From an uncultured Clostridia bacterium (GTDB lineage Bacteria; Bacillota_A; Clostridia; Christensenellales; Borkfalkiaceae): 6,292 nt of DNA. Below the pieces are notes generated by a model that was not told the DNA's origin, searched no databases, and was given only the letters and a program-made list of their open reading frames with translations. Each line of letters starts with the position of its first letter. The stretch's first letter is position 1. Of the stretch, positions 1 through 6,095 are shown in pieces. The stretch is from assembly GCA_934292955.1 (NCBI GenBank), contig CAKQXZ010000103.1, positions 1 to 6,292 on the forward strand, read 5' to 3'. Both the position numbers and the translations under genes were made by a program.

Positions 1-1785
1 CTGTTATCAAATGCAAGCGACGCAATCGACAAACTTTATTTTAAGAGTTTGCAGACGGGCAACACAGGGCTTTCGAGAAACGATTTTCATATCGATATTA
101 AAGCCGACCACGAAAACAGATTGCTTACGATAAGCGATAACGGTATAGGAATGACCGAAGAAGAACTGGAGAACAATCTCGGCGTTATCGCAAAAAGCGG
201 TTCTTCTGATTTTAAGCGGGACGAAAACAATAAAGACGCGCTTAAATCCGACGATATAAATATAATCGGTCAGTTCGGCGTAGGTTTTTATTCTGCTTTT
301 ATGGTAAGCGATAAAGTCGAAGTCGTATCAAAGGCATATGGCGCGGACAAGGCATATAAATGGACAAGTAACGGAGCCGAAGGTTATGATATAACCGAAA
401 CCGAAAAAGACGGATTCGGAACAGACGTTATTCTTCATATAAAACCCGACAGCGAAGAAGAAGATTATTGTAAATATCTTGAAGAATATTCGCTTCGTCA
501 GTTAGTTAAAAAATACAGCAATTACATTACTTATCCTATAAGGATGCTTTGCACCAAGTATAATTACGACGTACCCGAAGGGCAAGAACCCGAAAAAACT
601 CAGGAACTTGAAACTCTTAACAGTATGGTTCCGCTGTGGAAGAAGAACAAGACCGAAATAACGAAAGACGAGTACGGCGCGTTTTATAAAGAAATATTTT
701 TTGATTCGGAAGCACCTTTGCGCGTTATTCATTTCTCGGTTGAAGGTGCGGTTGATTATAAAGCGATGCTTTTTATCCCTTCGAAAGTTCCTTACAATTT
801 CTATTCGCGCGACTATGAAAAAGGGCTTAAACTTTATACGAACGGTGTACTTATTACGGATAAGTGTAAAGATCTCGTACCTGATTATTTCGGGTTTGTA
901 AAAGGCGTGGTTGATACAGATATTCAGCTTAATCTTTCGCGTGAGACCGTTCAGCAGTCGCGTAGTCTTAAAGCGATTGCATCGTCGATTGAAAAGAAAA
1001 TTAAGCAGGAACTTGAAAATATGCTTAACGAATCGCGTTCCGAATATGAAGAATTTTTCAAAAATTTCGGACTGCAACTTAAATTCGGTATTTATCAGAA
1101 TTTCGGAATGAATAAAACTTTGTTGCAGGATCTTCTGCTTTTCAAATCCGTTAAAAATGACGGATATGTTACATTGAAAGAATATCTTGCGGCGATGCCC
1201 GAAGATCAGAAATATATTTATTACGCAACCGGGAAAACAGTCGATTCGATAAAAATGATGCCGCAACTCGACAAAGTAACCGAAAAGGGTTACGACGTGT
1301 TGTGTATGACCGATGACGTTGATGAGTTTACCGTAAAATCGATTAACGATTATGAAGGTAAGCAGTTCAGAAGCGTTGCGGGCGGCGATCTCGGACTTGA
1401 TGAGGAAGCTACGGCAGAAGGTGATAAAGCGCTTGCCGATTTTATGAAAGAAACGCTCGGAGATAAGGTCGAAAAAGTCCGTATTTCTACGAGAATAAAG
1501 AATCATCCTGTTTGCTTTACGGCAGAAGGCGATATTTCGCTTGAAATGGAAAAGGTATTCAACGCTATGCCTAACTCTAACGGACAAGTTAAGGCGAAAA
1601 AGGTGCTTGAAGTTAATTCCGAATCTGCAATAGTAAAAAAACTTAACGATTTGTATCTTAACGATACTGAAAAGGCTAAAGAATTAACCGATTTGCTTTA
1701 TCAGATGGCGTGCATCATCGAAGGTATTCCCGTAGAGAATCCGACAGCGTTGACCGACTCAATCTGCAAATTTATTGCCGAATAA
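1..1785 (+). CDS. htpG: Molecular chaperone HtpG (bacterial Hsp90), 5'-truncated by the window
   Basis: ATP-dependent cytosolic chaperone of the Hsp90 family, which acts as a dimer on client proteins. The frame is open from base 1 and encodes 594 residues before TAA at 1783-1785. Family members are about 620-650 residues, so roughly 30-40 N-terminal residues lie outside the window. The visible part begins with the GHKL ATP-site helix (SNASDAIDKL, about residues 3-12). It then has the DNGIGM loop (bases 136-153) and the glycine-rich lid GQFGVGFYS (from about base 268), the Bergerat-fold nucleotide site. The middle domain carries NLSRETVQ, whose Arg (codon 940-942) corresponds to the conserved ATPase-stimulating arginine. 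The C-terminal dimerisation part reaches a normal end. A TTG at 49-51 is in frame but is not the start, because conserved family sequence continues upstream of it. The gene appears intact apart from the window edge. Identification is very secure. Confidence 0.97.
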   Translation: MLSNASDAIDKLYFKSLQTGNTGLSRNDFHIDIKADHENRLLTISDNGIGMTEEELENNLGVIAKSGSSDFKRDENNKDALKSDDINIIGQFGVGFYSAFMVSDKVEVVSKAYGADKAYKWTSNGAEGYDITETEKDGFGTDVILHIKPDSEEEDYCKYLEEYSLRQLVKKYSNYITYPIRMLCTKYNYDVPEGQEPEKTQELETLNSMVPLWKKNKTEITKDEYGAFYKEIFFDSEAPLRVIHFSVEGAVDYKAMLFIPSKVPYNFYSRDYEKGLKLYTNGVLITDKCKDLVPDYFGFVKGVVDTDIQLNLSRETVQQSRSLKAIASSIEKKIKQELENMLNESRSEYEEFFKNFGLQLKFGIYQNFGMNKTLLQDLLLFKSVKNDGYVTLKEYLAAMPEDQKYIYYATGKTVDSIKMMPQLDKVTEKGYDVLCMTDDVDEFTVKSINDYEGKQFRSVAGGDLGLDEEATAEGDKALADFMKETLGDKVEKVRISTRIKNHPVCFTAEGDISLEMEKVFNAMPNSNGQVKAKKVLEVNSESAIVKKLNDLYLNDTEKAKELTDLLYQMACIIEGIPVENPTALTDSICKFIAE

Positions 1786-1788
1786 AAT

Positions 1789-2373
1789 ATGCTTGTCGAT
1801 ACAGATGTGAAAACCCTTTTTGTAAAAGGTGAGTATGAAAAGATAGTTAAAAGCGATTATGCGATTGTTTTAGGCTGCGATACAGAACATGCTAAAAGAC
1901 GTGCAGACTTTGCTGCAGACTTTTATCGCCGCGGCGGAGCCCCGAAACTTATTGTAAGCGGCGGGGTGGAGCATATTGTTGACGGGAAAAAGATTCCCGA
2001 ATACAAAATAATGTTTGACAGATTAAAAGAAAACGGCGTTCCAGAGAGCGCTATACTCATTGAAACTGAAGCTGCCGATACAATACAAAACATGTTATTT
2101 TCGGCGAGTCTGATAAGCCGTGATTCATATATACTGAACGTGAAAAATATCACGCTGATAACCGAAACCTACCATATGCCGAGATCGTTGATTACCGGAA
2201 AACTGTTCTTGCCGAGTTACTTTAATATTCATGGATATACTCCCGATTGTGCAGGTCAGATAAGTAAGACCGGTGAATTGGTTGATACGGAAATCGGTTT
2301 TATCAAGTGGCTGATTACAGAAGACGGAATTGATTCGGTTGCGGTTGAAAAATATCTTTCTATGCTTAAGTAA
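1789..2373 (+). CDS. YdcF-like DUF218 family protein, small cytosolic form
   Basis: A 194-residue protein of the DUF218/YdcF family. The signature elements appear in order: AIVLGC (residues 25-30), a following Arg pair (37-38), LIVSGG (54-59), Glu71 at the acidic position, a GVPESAI segment (83-89), DTIQNM (97-102, the family's xTxxN element), and ITLITETYHMPRS (121-133) with His129 and Arg132. The biochemical role of the family is poorly defined. E. coli YdcF was reported to bind S-adenosylmethionine, and membrane-anchored relatives act in cell-envelope processes. There is no signal peptide or membrane segment here, so it is probably a cytosolic, stand-alone domain. The ATG lies 3 nt after the htpG stop with no clear Shine-Dalgarno sequence, which suggests cotranscription and translational coupling with htpG. 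A terminator hairpin starts 3 nt after its stop. Family assignment is good; function is unknown. Confidence 0.85.
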   Translation: MLVDTDVKTLFVKGEYEKIVKSDYAIVLGCDTEHAKRRADFAADFYRRGGAPKLIVSGGVEHIVDGKKIPEYKIMFDRLKENGVPESAILIETEAADTIQNMLFSASLISRDSYILNVKNITLITETYHMPRSLITGKLFLPSYFNIHGYTPDCAGQISKTGELVDTEIGFIKWLITEDGIDSVAVEKYLSMLK

Positions 2374-2376
2374 CGT

Positions 2377-2419
2377 AAAAAACACCTGTTCCATTATTTA
2401 TTTAGGGCAGGCGTTTTTT
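2377..2419. terminator. Bidirectional rho-independent terminator between convergent genes
   Basis: The arms are AAAAAACACCTG (2377-2388) and CAGGCGTTTTTT (2408-2419), with a 19-nt loop. Eleven of twelve positions pair. The odd one is an A-C mismatch in the plus-strand RNA but a G-U wobble in the minus-strand RNA, so the hairpin is somewhat better for the minus-strand transcript. Each strand reads a run of six T after the GC-rich part. It lies 3 nt past the DUF218 gene stop and 13 nt past the aspartokinase stop, the expected place for a shared terminator. Confidence 0.85.
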
Positions 2420-2432
2420 ATATATTTATTCA

Positions 2433-3635
2433 TTATTCATTTTTATCGATTAACATATCGATTTGTCTTTTTATTGTTTTTTCGCTGCAGTTTGATGATA
2501 GGTAATAATTTTTTTTAATTGGTCTGCTATCCGTAAAAAACATTACCTTTGTTATTTGTATAAGTTTCTTTTGATTGCGGGCGTTTTTAAGGATAGGGTG
2601 ATTTTTTATGATTGAAAAATCATTTTCAAAGATATAAAAAACACAACTTTCTTTATTACATGAAAAACGCGTCAAAACGATTTTGTGTGACATAATATAT
2701 TTCAATAATTCTAATAGTATTCCGAATTTTTCAAATCTTTCTGAAATGGAGATTTCTAATTTTACAAGTCCTTTTCTGACGAAAACACATGGTTTTTCCG
2801 ATGAGTTGAAGTCGTCTGAAATCTTGGTGCTTTTGCCGGAAGGATCAAAGGTGTTTTTTATATAAAGGGTGATTTTTTTGTCTGCAATATATTTAATTGC
2901 TTCATTGCAGAACGTTTGCGTGCCGTAAGAACAAATTGTTTTCAGTCTTGAATAATTAGTTTCGGCTATCGTTATATTAGTTCCTGAGTATTCTGGCGGA
3001 ATTGTATAAATTCCATTTACGTCTGTATAATTATAAAAGTTTTTTGAACCGCAAACGCGGCTTAAAACAGCGCCGGTTACATCTCCGCCGCCACGCGGAA
3101 ACAGTGTTATATTCCCTTTTTTATCACTTCCGTAAAATCCGCAGGTAATAAATTTTTTGTAATTTATATAACCGATCGCTTTCTTTGTTTCTTCAAATGA
3201 AATACGATTGTTTGTGTCAAAACGGATAATGTCCGAAGCATCGATAAAGGGGATGTTTGTCATCAGCGAGAAAATCAGGCAGGTAAAATATTCGCCGCGG
3301 CTGATAATGTAATTATCCGAATATGAACCTATATTTTCAAAAAAATAATTCAATGTTTGCTTAAAATAATCGGCTTTATGGAGTGGCGCGATTTTTTCGG
3401 CGATTTCGAAAAATTTATTTTTTATTCTTTTTTTTAACATTTCGGTTTTTATTGTATTATTTTTAGAATTGCCTAGCTCGATAAGCAGATCTGTGACCTT
3501 TTCATCATTATAATTCTTTTTTCCTATTGCAGAGAGAACAATTATGCAAGCGTCGATATTTTCGACTATGGAAAAAACTTTTTTCATTCGTTCTGCAGTC
3601 GCTACCGAACTACCGCCGAATTTATATATATCCAT
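2433..3635 (-). CDS. Aspartokinase (aspartate kinase), divergent, with shortened ACT region
   Basis: Predicted to phosphorylate L-aspartate with ATP, the first step of the aspartate amino-acid family. The 400-residue product has the amino-acid kinase fold: KFGGSSVA (residues 5-12), SRGEYF (112-117, Glu115 expected to contact substrate), FIDASDII (130-137), the glycine loop PRGGGDVTGAV (180-190), TDVNGIY (204-210) and IKNTFDPSGKST (259-270). The insert near residues 40-85 and the RGGxDxTGA form resemble the long YclM/ThrD-like class more than short LysC/DapG types. Two oddities stand out. The usual RGGSD is RGGGD, and the usual GAxVLHxxAI stretch is GTQTFCNEAI (238-247). After residue about 282 only some 115 residues remain. 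One ACT-like unit (about 288-345) is visible, but the second looks cut down. The gene is visibly more AT-rich than its neighbours. Its ATG follows the asd stop by 1 nt with no strong ribosome site. The isoform symbol (lysC, thrD or other) cannot be assigned. Confidence 0.88.
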   Translation of the reverse strand: MDIYKFGGSSVATAERMKKVFSIVENIDACIIVLSAIGKKNYNDEKVTDLLIELGNSKNNTIKTEMLKKRIKNKFFEIAEKIAPLHKADYFKQTLNYFFENIGSYSDNYIISRGEYFTCLIFSLMTNIPFIDASDIIRFDTNNRISFEETKKAIGYINYKKFITCGFYGSDKKGNITLFPRGGGDVTGAVLSRVCGSKNFYNYTDVNGIYTIPPEYSGTNITIAETNYSRLKTICSYGTQTFCNEAIKYIADKKITLYIKNTFDPSGKSTKISDDFNSSEKPCVFVRKGLVKLEISISERFEKFGILLELLKYIMSHKIVLTRFSCNKESCVFYIFENDFSIIKNHPILKNARNQKKLIQITKVMFFTDSRPIKKNYYLSSNCSEKTIKRQIDMLIDKNE

Positions 3636-3636
3636 A

Positions 3637-4608
3637 CTATCTTTTTGCTATGAACGATTTGATAATTTTGTAGGCATTATATGCCGCGCCGCGTCGTAAA
3701 TTATCAGAAAGCGCATAGAACAAAACCGCGTTATTTTCGGCGTAATCTTTTCTTATTCTTCCGACATATACTTTGTTTTTCCCTGTGGCTATTTCCGAAG
3801 TGGGGTATGTATTTTGGGCTATATCGTCCGATAGCTCGATTTCGTCGGATTGTGATATTATATTTTTTACTTCTTCAATCGAAAAATCTTTTTCGAAAAC
3901 AGCCGAGACGGTTATTCCATGGCAAAATTCAGTAGGAACTCTTACGCAAGTTGCGCTGACGGGGAGTTTCGGTAGTACGAAAATTTTGCGTATTTCGTCG
4001 CGCATTTTTAATTCTTCGGTGGTGTATCCGTCGTCGGAAAAATCGCCTATTTGCGGTATACAGGTCTTTCTTATATCATATTTGTATGCATTGTTTTTTA
4101 CGCCTTTAAGGGCTTGCAATCCTTTTTTACCGCTCCCTGAAACAGACTGATAAGAGCAAAAACGAACTCTTTTCAATCTGAATTGATTATGTAATAACCA
4201 AAGCGGCAGGGCGCAGATTGCAGTTGTGCAGTTCGGGTTTGAAATTAGTCGACTGTTTTGTATATCCGAGAAGTTTATTTCGGGAATTATAAGCGGAGTA
4301 TCTTTGTTAAGTCGGAATTCGGAAGAGTTGTCTATCACATATCGGGAAGTTTTAAGAGCGTAAGGAATATACTCTTTCGATATGCCGTTATCTGTAGCAA
4401 ATAGCGTGAAATCGGCGCCCGGAAGTCTATTTGAAAGCGTTTGTAAATAATATTTTTTGCCGTTAAAACGGATTGTTTTTCCTGCGCTTTCTGCGCTCGC
4501 GAACATGTTTATGTTTTTGACGGGGAAGTGTTCTTCGGACAGAATTTTCAAAAAAGTTTTTCCTACAAGTCCGCTTGCGCCGATCAGATTGACAGAATAT
4601 TCAGACAT
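3637..4608 (-). CDS. asd: Aspartate-semialdehyde dehydrogenase
   Basis: Cytosolic enzyme that reduces L-aspartyl-4-phosphate with NADPH to aspartate semialdehyde, the branch point to lysine/diaminopimelate and to homoserine-derived amino acids. The 323-residue product starts with the dinucleotide-binding motif GASGLVG (10-16). FASAESAGK (36-44) follows, matching the family's SAxSAGK cofactor loop, then IDNSSEFR (92-99), SNPNCTT with catalytic Cys127, and YQSVSGSGKKG (153-163). VRVPTEFCHG carries the catalytic-base His230, GRIRKD (283-288) the substrate arginine, and DNLRRGAA (302-309) the conserved C-terminal helix. All key residues are present. The length is at the short end for the family (about 330-370), with compact loops near residues 165-190. 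The next gene is aspartokinase, 1 nt downstream, so the two consecutive pathway enzymes are translationally linked. The only SD-like sequence before the ATG is GGCGG, inside a hairpin (see leader entry). Confidence 0.95.
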   Translation of the reverse strand: MSEYSVNLIGASGLVGKTFLKILSEEHFPVKNINMFASAESAGKTIRFNGKKYYLQTLSNRLPGADFTLFATDNGISKEYIPYALKTSRYVIDNSSEFRLNKDTPLIIPEINFSDIQNSRLISNPNCTTAICALPLWLLHNQFRLKRVRFCSYQSVSGSGKKGLQALKGVKNNAYKYDIRKTCIPQIGDFSDDGYTTEELKMRDEIRKIFVLPKLPVSATCVRVPTEFCHGITVSAVFEKDFSIEEVKNIISQSDEIELSDDIAQNTYPTSEIATGKNKVYVGRIRKDYAENNAVLFYALSDNLRRGAAYNAYKIIKSFIAKR

Positions 4609-4653
4609 AAATAAAACCGCCGATACATTAGTATATGCACCGACGGTTATTTA
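4608..4653 (-). promoter_or_regulatory. Terminator-like hairpin in the asd leader, overlapping the start region
   Basis: Read on the minus strand, AACCGTCG (4648-4641) pairs with CGGCGGTT (4622-4615): eight pairs, one of them G-U, around an 18-nt loop. The loop contains a small ATAC/GTAT dyad (4623-4626 with 4631-4634). The flanks TAAATAA and TTATTTA can also pair, with a 2-nt bulge, and this brings the first base of the asd ATG into the stem. The 3' arm is followed by TTTTATTT, so the element resembles an intrinsic terminator. It also buries GGCGG, the only SD-like sequence before asd. It could end the transcript of the upstream ACT-HTH gene, attenuate asd, or control asd translation. The structure is visible in the sequence; the role is inference. 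Confidence 0.6.
4630..4635 (-). promoter_or_regulatory. Possible -10 element (TATACT) in the asd leader
   Basis: TATACT lies in the loop of the asd leader hairpin, 22 bases before the start codon. It sits in the 9-mer GCATATACT, which is identical to the one at the -10 of the upstream regulator promoter. The -35 region is poor: the best candidate, AATACA at 18-bp spacing, matches the consensus at only three positions. If used, the transcript would start just before CGGCGG and be free of most of the hairpin. Low confidence without start-site data. Confidence 0.25.
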
Positions 4654-4684
4654 TGTATTTTGAGTTAAGCAGCAAGACAAGTAA

Positions 4685-5116
4685 TTACTCGAAAGCAATG
4701 ATATTTGCGCTTTTCACATACTGAATCTGTTTCAGTTTTTTGGTCAGCTCCTGAAGATTGGCGTTTGTGTCGCTCATATCAATGGTTATGGTAACGTAAG
4801 AGTAGTTTTTAATAGGCATTGCCTGGTTGATTGCTATAACGTTTGCGTTATATTCGAAAATAACCGAAAGTACTTTACTTAAAACGCCTTTTTCGTCAGC
4901 CATTTTGAAAGCGAAAATACTTTTTTTGCCGTATTTATGCGACGGGCGGAACACATTGTCTTTATACTTATAAAAAGTTGAGCGACTGATGCCTTTTTCT
5001 ATGCAAGCCTGACTTATGCTTCGATCTCCGCTTTCTATCAATTCGCGCGCTTCAACGACCTTAACCATATAATCCGGCAGAACGGAAGTGCTTACAATAA
5101 GATATTTGTCATCCAT
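4685..5116 (-). CDS. pheB: ACT-HTH regulator of the PheB / UPF0735 family
   Basis: A 143-residue cytosolic protein with the UPF0735 (PheB) architecture. A short N-terminal strand (KYLIVSTSVLPDYMVKVVEA) leads into a helix-turn-helix-like segment at about residues 33-56 (SISQACIEKGISRSTFYKYK). A C-terminal ACT domain follows from about 66 to 143, with the ligand-loop sequence DEKGVLSKVLSVIFEYNANV (74-93). ACT domains usually bind amino acids. Older annotation calls this family a putative chorismate mutase, but no mutase active site is visible. From memory, the B. subtilis relative has been described as a threonine-pathway repressor (ThrR); I could not verify this. The next genes are asd and aspartokinase, which supports a role as an aspartate-family sensor. 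A good Shine-Dalgarno AGGAG lies 10 nt before the ATG, and a sigma-A-type promoter just upstream. Family assignment is strong; the ligand and targets are inferred. Confidence 0.88.
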   Translation of the reverse strand: MDDKYLIVSTSVLPDYMVKVVEARELIESGDRSISQACIEKGISRSTFYKYKDNVFRPSHKYGKKSIFAFKMADEKGVLSKVLSVIFEYNANVIAINQAMPIKNYSYVTITIDMSDTNANLQELTKKLKQIQYVKSANIIAFE

Positions 5117-5126
5117 ACAGATTTAT

Positions 5127-5131
5127 CTCCT
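5127..5131 (-). promoter_or_regulatory. Ribosome binding site of the ACT-HTH gene
   Basis: AGGAG within AAAAGGAGAT, 10 nt before the ATG at 5116-5114. It is the only strong Shine-Dalgarno sequence seen before any start in the window. It fixes the start choice for this gene. Confidence 0.8.
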
Positions 5132-5140
5132 TTTCTTAAA

Positions 5141-5169
5141 AGTATATGCTGTTTTTCAGAAAAAGACAA
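5141..5169 (-). promoter_or_regulatory. Sigma-A-type promoter of the ACT-HTH (and probably asd-aspartokinase) operon
   Basis: On the minus strand the -35 is TTGTCT (5169-5164, 4 of 6 consensus) and the -10 is TATACT (5146-5141, 5 of 6), with a 17-bp spacer. Transcription would start near 5134, giving a short leader of about 18 nt with the AGGAG ribosome site at its centre. There is no room for a riboswitch or T-box after this start, so control is expected at the DNA level. Confidence 0.7.
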
Positions 5170-5190
5170 CTGTTTTTTATTCGCATACGA

Positions 5191-5209
5191 AAACTTTTTG
5201 TAAAAGTTT
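5191..5209. repeat. Perfect inverted repeat upstream of the regulator promoter (candidate operator)
   Basis: AAACTTTT (5191-5198), a TGT spacer, then AAAAGTTT (5202-5209): a perfect 8-bp dyad with a 3-nt centre. A second small dyad, TTCG-CATA-CGAA (5180-5191), abuts it. Together they lie 11-40 bp upstream of the -35, about 46-75 bp before the expected start, a usual place for an upstream regulator site. The stem is too AT-rich for a convincing terminator of the phosphatase gene. Binding by the ACT-HTH protein is a guess. Confidence 0.45.
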
Positions 5210-5246
5210 ATAGTGAAAGTGTGCTTTGCGCCTAATTATTTCGCGC

Positions 5247-5276
5247 ATTATACTTATGCGTTAAGGCTTAATACAA
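5247..5276 (-). promoter_or_regulatory. Possible second, upstream promoter (weak candidate)
   Basis: A consensus TATAAT (5252-5247) is preceded at 18 bp by TTGTAT (5276-5271), which overlaps the last codons of the phosphatase gene. A start near 5240 would give a leader of about 124 nt containing the AAACTTTT/AAAAGTTT dyad. In AT-rich DNA such matches arise by chance, so this ranks well below the 5141-5169 promoter. Confidence 0.25.
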
Positions 5277-6094
5277 TATAATTCAAGTCCCGCGCCGACG
5301 CCGCCGTCGTCGCAAGCGGGCACTATAACATCGGCTTCTTTTAGTACGTCGGGATTCCCGTTAGCGGTTGCCGCGCCAAGCCCTGCGAATTTTAACATAG
5401 ATAAATCATTTTTTTCGTCGCCAAAACATATTGTTTTTTCTATGTCGACTCCGAGATAATTGCAAAGGATTAAAAGTGCATTGCCTTTTGAAACGCCTTT
5501 AGCCATAACGTCAATATGCTCTTTATTACTGCAGATCACTTCATAATTATCGCCTGTAATCGCTTTAATTTCTTTTAGCATTTGCCCGCGCTTTTCGTCG
5601 TCGGTGTAAAACAGCACTTTTCCGCTCGTATATCCTTTTTCGATAAACAAATCGCTTACTTTGCCCGGTACGTCGCATATAGTCACGTGACATCTTTTTG
5701 CGTATTCGCGATAATCGTCGTTGAGTTCGTGAACGGTAAGCACGCCGTTAGGATAAACCTGAATACGTCTGTTATTTTTTTCGGCATACCGAAGCAGTTT
5801 TACACAGGTATCGTTATCTACGTGGTTTTCGAAAATATTTTCGCCGGTTTTAACGTTGTGCACTTCGGCGCCGTTAAAACTTATTACGTAATCGCCGAAG
5901 TCGTACTCTTCGTAAAACTTAGCTATAGAAGAAGTCATTCGCCCCGTGCAGATGCAAAACGTGCCACCTGCCTTTTTGAAATTCTTTATAGCGGAAAGAG
6001 CGGAATCGACAACGCCTTTTGTTGAAGAAAACAGGGTGCCGTCAAAATCGCTTACGGCAAATGTGTAATAATTTTTTTTCGGTGTTTTTTTCAT
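5261..6094 (-). CDS. Cof-type HAD-IIB family phosphatase
   Basis: A 277-residue cytosolic hydrolase of the haloacid dehalogenase superfamily, Cof subfamily (C2B cap). These enzymes dephosphorylate small metabolites such as sugar phosphates or flavin precursors; the substrate cannot be told from sequence. Motif I is DFDGT (16-20), with nucleophile Asp16 and acid/base Asp18. Motif II is CTGR (49-52), motif III is the lysine in SKGNAL (Lys203), and motif IV is GDEKNDLSML (225-234) with the Mg-binding Asp226 and Asp230. All catalytic residues are present and the length is normal for the family (about 260-290). Residues of about 85-190 form the cap. The ATG lies 1 nt after the rqcH stop and has no clear ribosome site, so translational coupling is likely. 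No convincing terminator follows; only a weak CGCAT/ATGCG dyad (5244-5260) is seen. Confidence 0.92.
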   Translation of the reverse strand: MKKTPKKNYYTFAVSDFDGTLFSSTKGVVDSALSAIKNFKKAGGTFCICTGRMTSSIAKFYEEYDFGDYVISFNGAEVHNVKTGENIFENHVDNDTCVKLLRYAEKNNRRIQVYPNGVLTVHELNDDYREYAKRCHVTICDVPGKVSDLFIEKGYTSGKVLFYTDDEKRGQMLKEIKAITGDNYEVICSNKEHIDVMAKGVSKGNALLILCNYLGVDIEKTICFGDEKNDLSMLKFAGLGAATANGNPDVLKEADVIVPACDDGGVGAGLELYCIKP

Positions 6095-6095
6095 A

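Noticed and set aside
49..51. TTG as the htpG start codon
   Set aside because: The frame is open to base 1 and the upstream residues match the conserved Hsp90 ATP-site helix, so the real start is outside the window.
502..1587. Long 361-codon open frame on the minus strand opposite htpG
   Set aside because: It lies wholly inside a highly conserved chaperone gene, and its product is rich in Phe, Arg and Ile with no recognisable domain, as expected for the antisense of an AT-rich coding frame.
2433..3635. Aspartokinase as a pseudogene
   Set aside because: The frame is open for 400 codons with the KFGGSS, SRGE, RGGxD and TDVxGIY motifs kept in order; divergence alone does not show loss of function.
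3773..4150. 125-codon plus-strand frame opposite asd
   Set aside because: It is antisense to the conserved Asd coding sequence, with no ribosome site or recognisable domain.
4609..4684. Lysine riboswitch or T-box in the asd leader
   Set aside because: The gap is only 76 nt and shows a single hairpin; a lysine riboswitch needs about 170 nt and no T-box sequence is visible.
5244..5260. CGCAT/ATGCG dyad as terminator of the phosphatase gene
   Set aside because: Only five base pairs and no T-run follows on the minus strand.
5582..6025. 147-codon plus-strand frame opposite the phosphatase
   Set aside because: It overlaps the catalytic phosphatase frame completely; the translation is low-complexity hydrophobic with no family signature.
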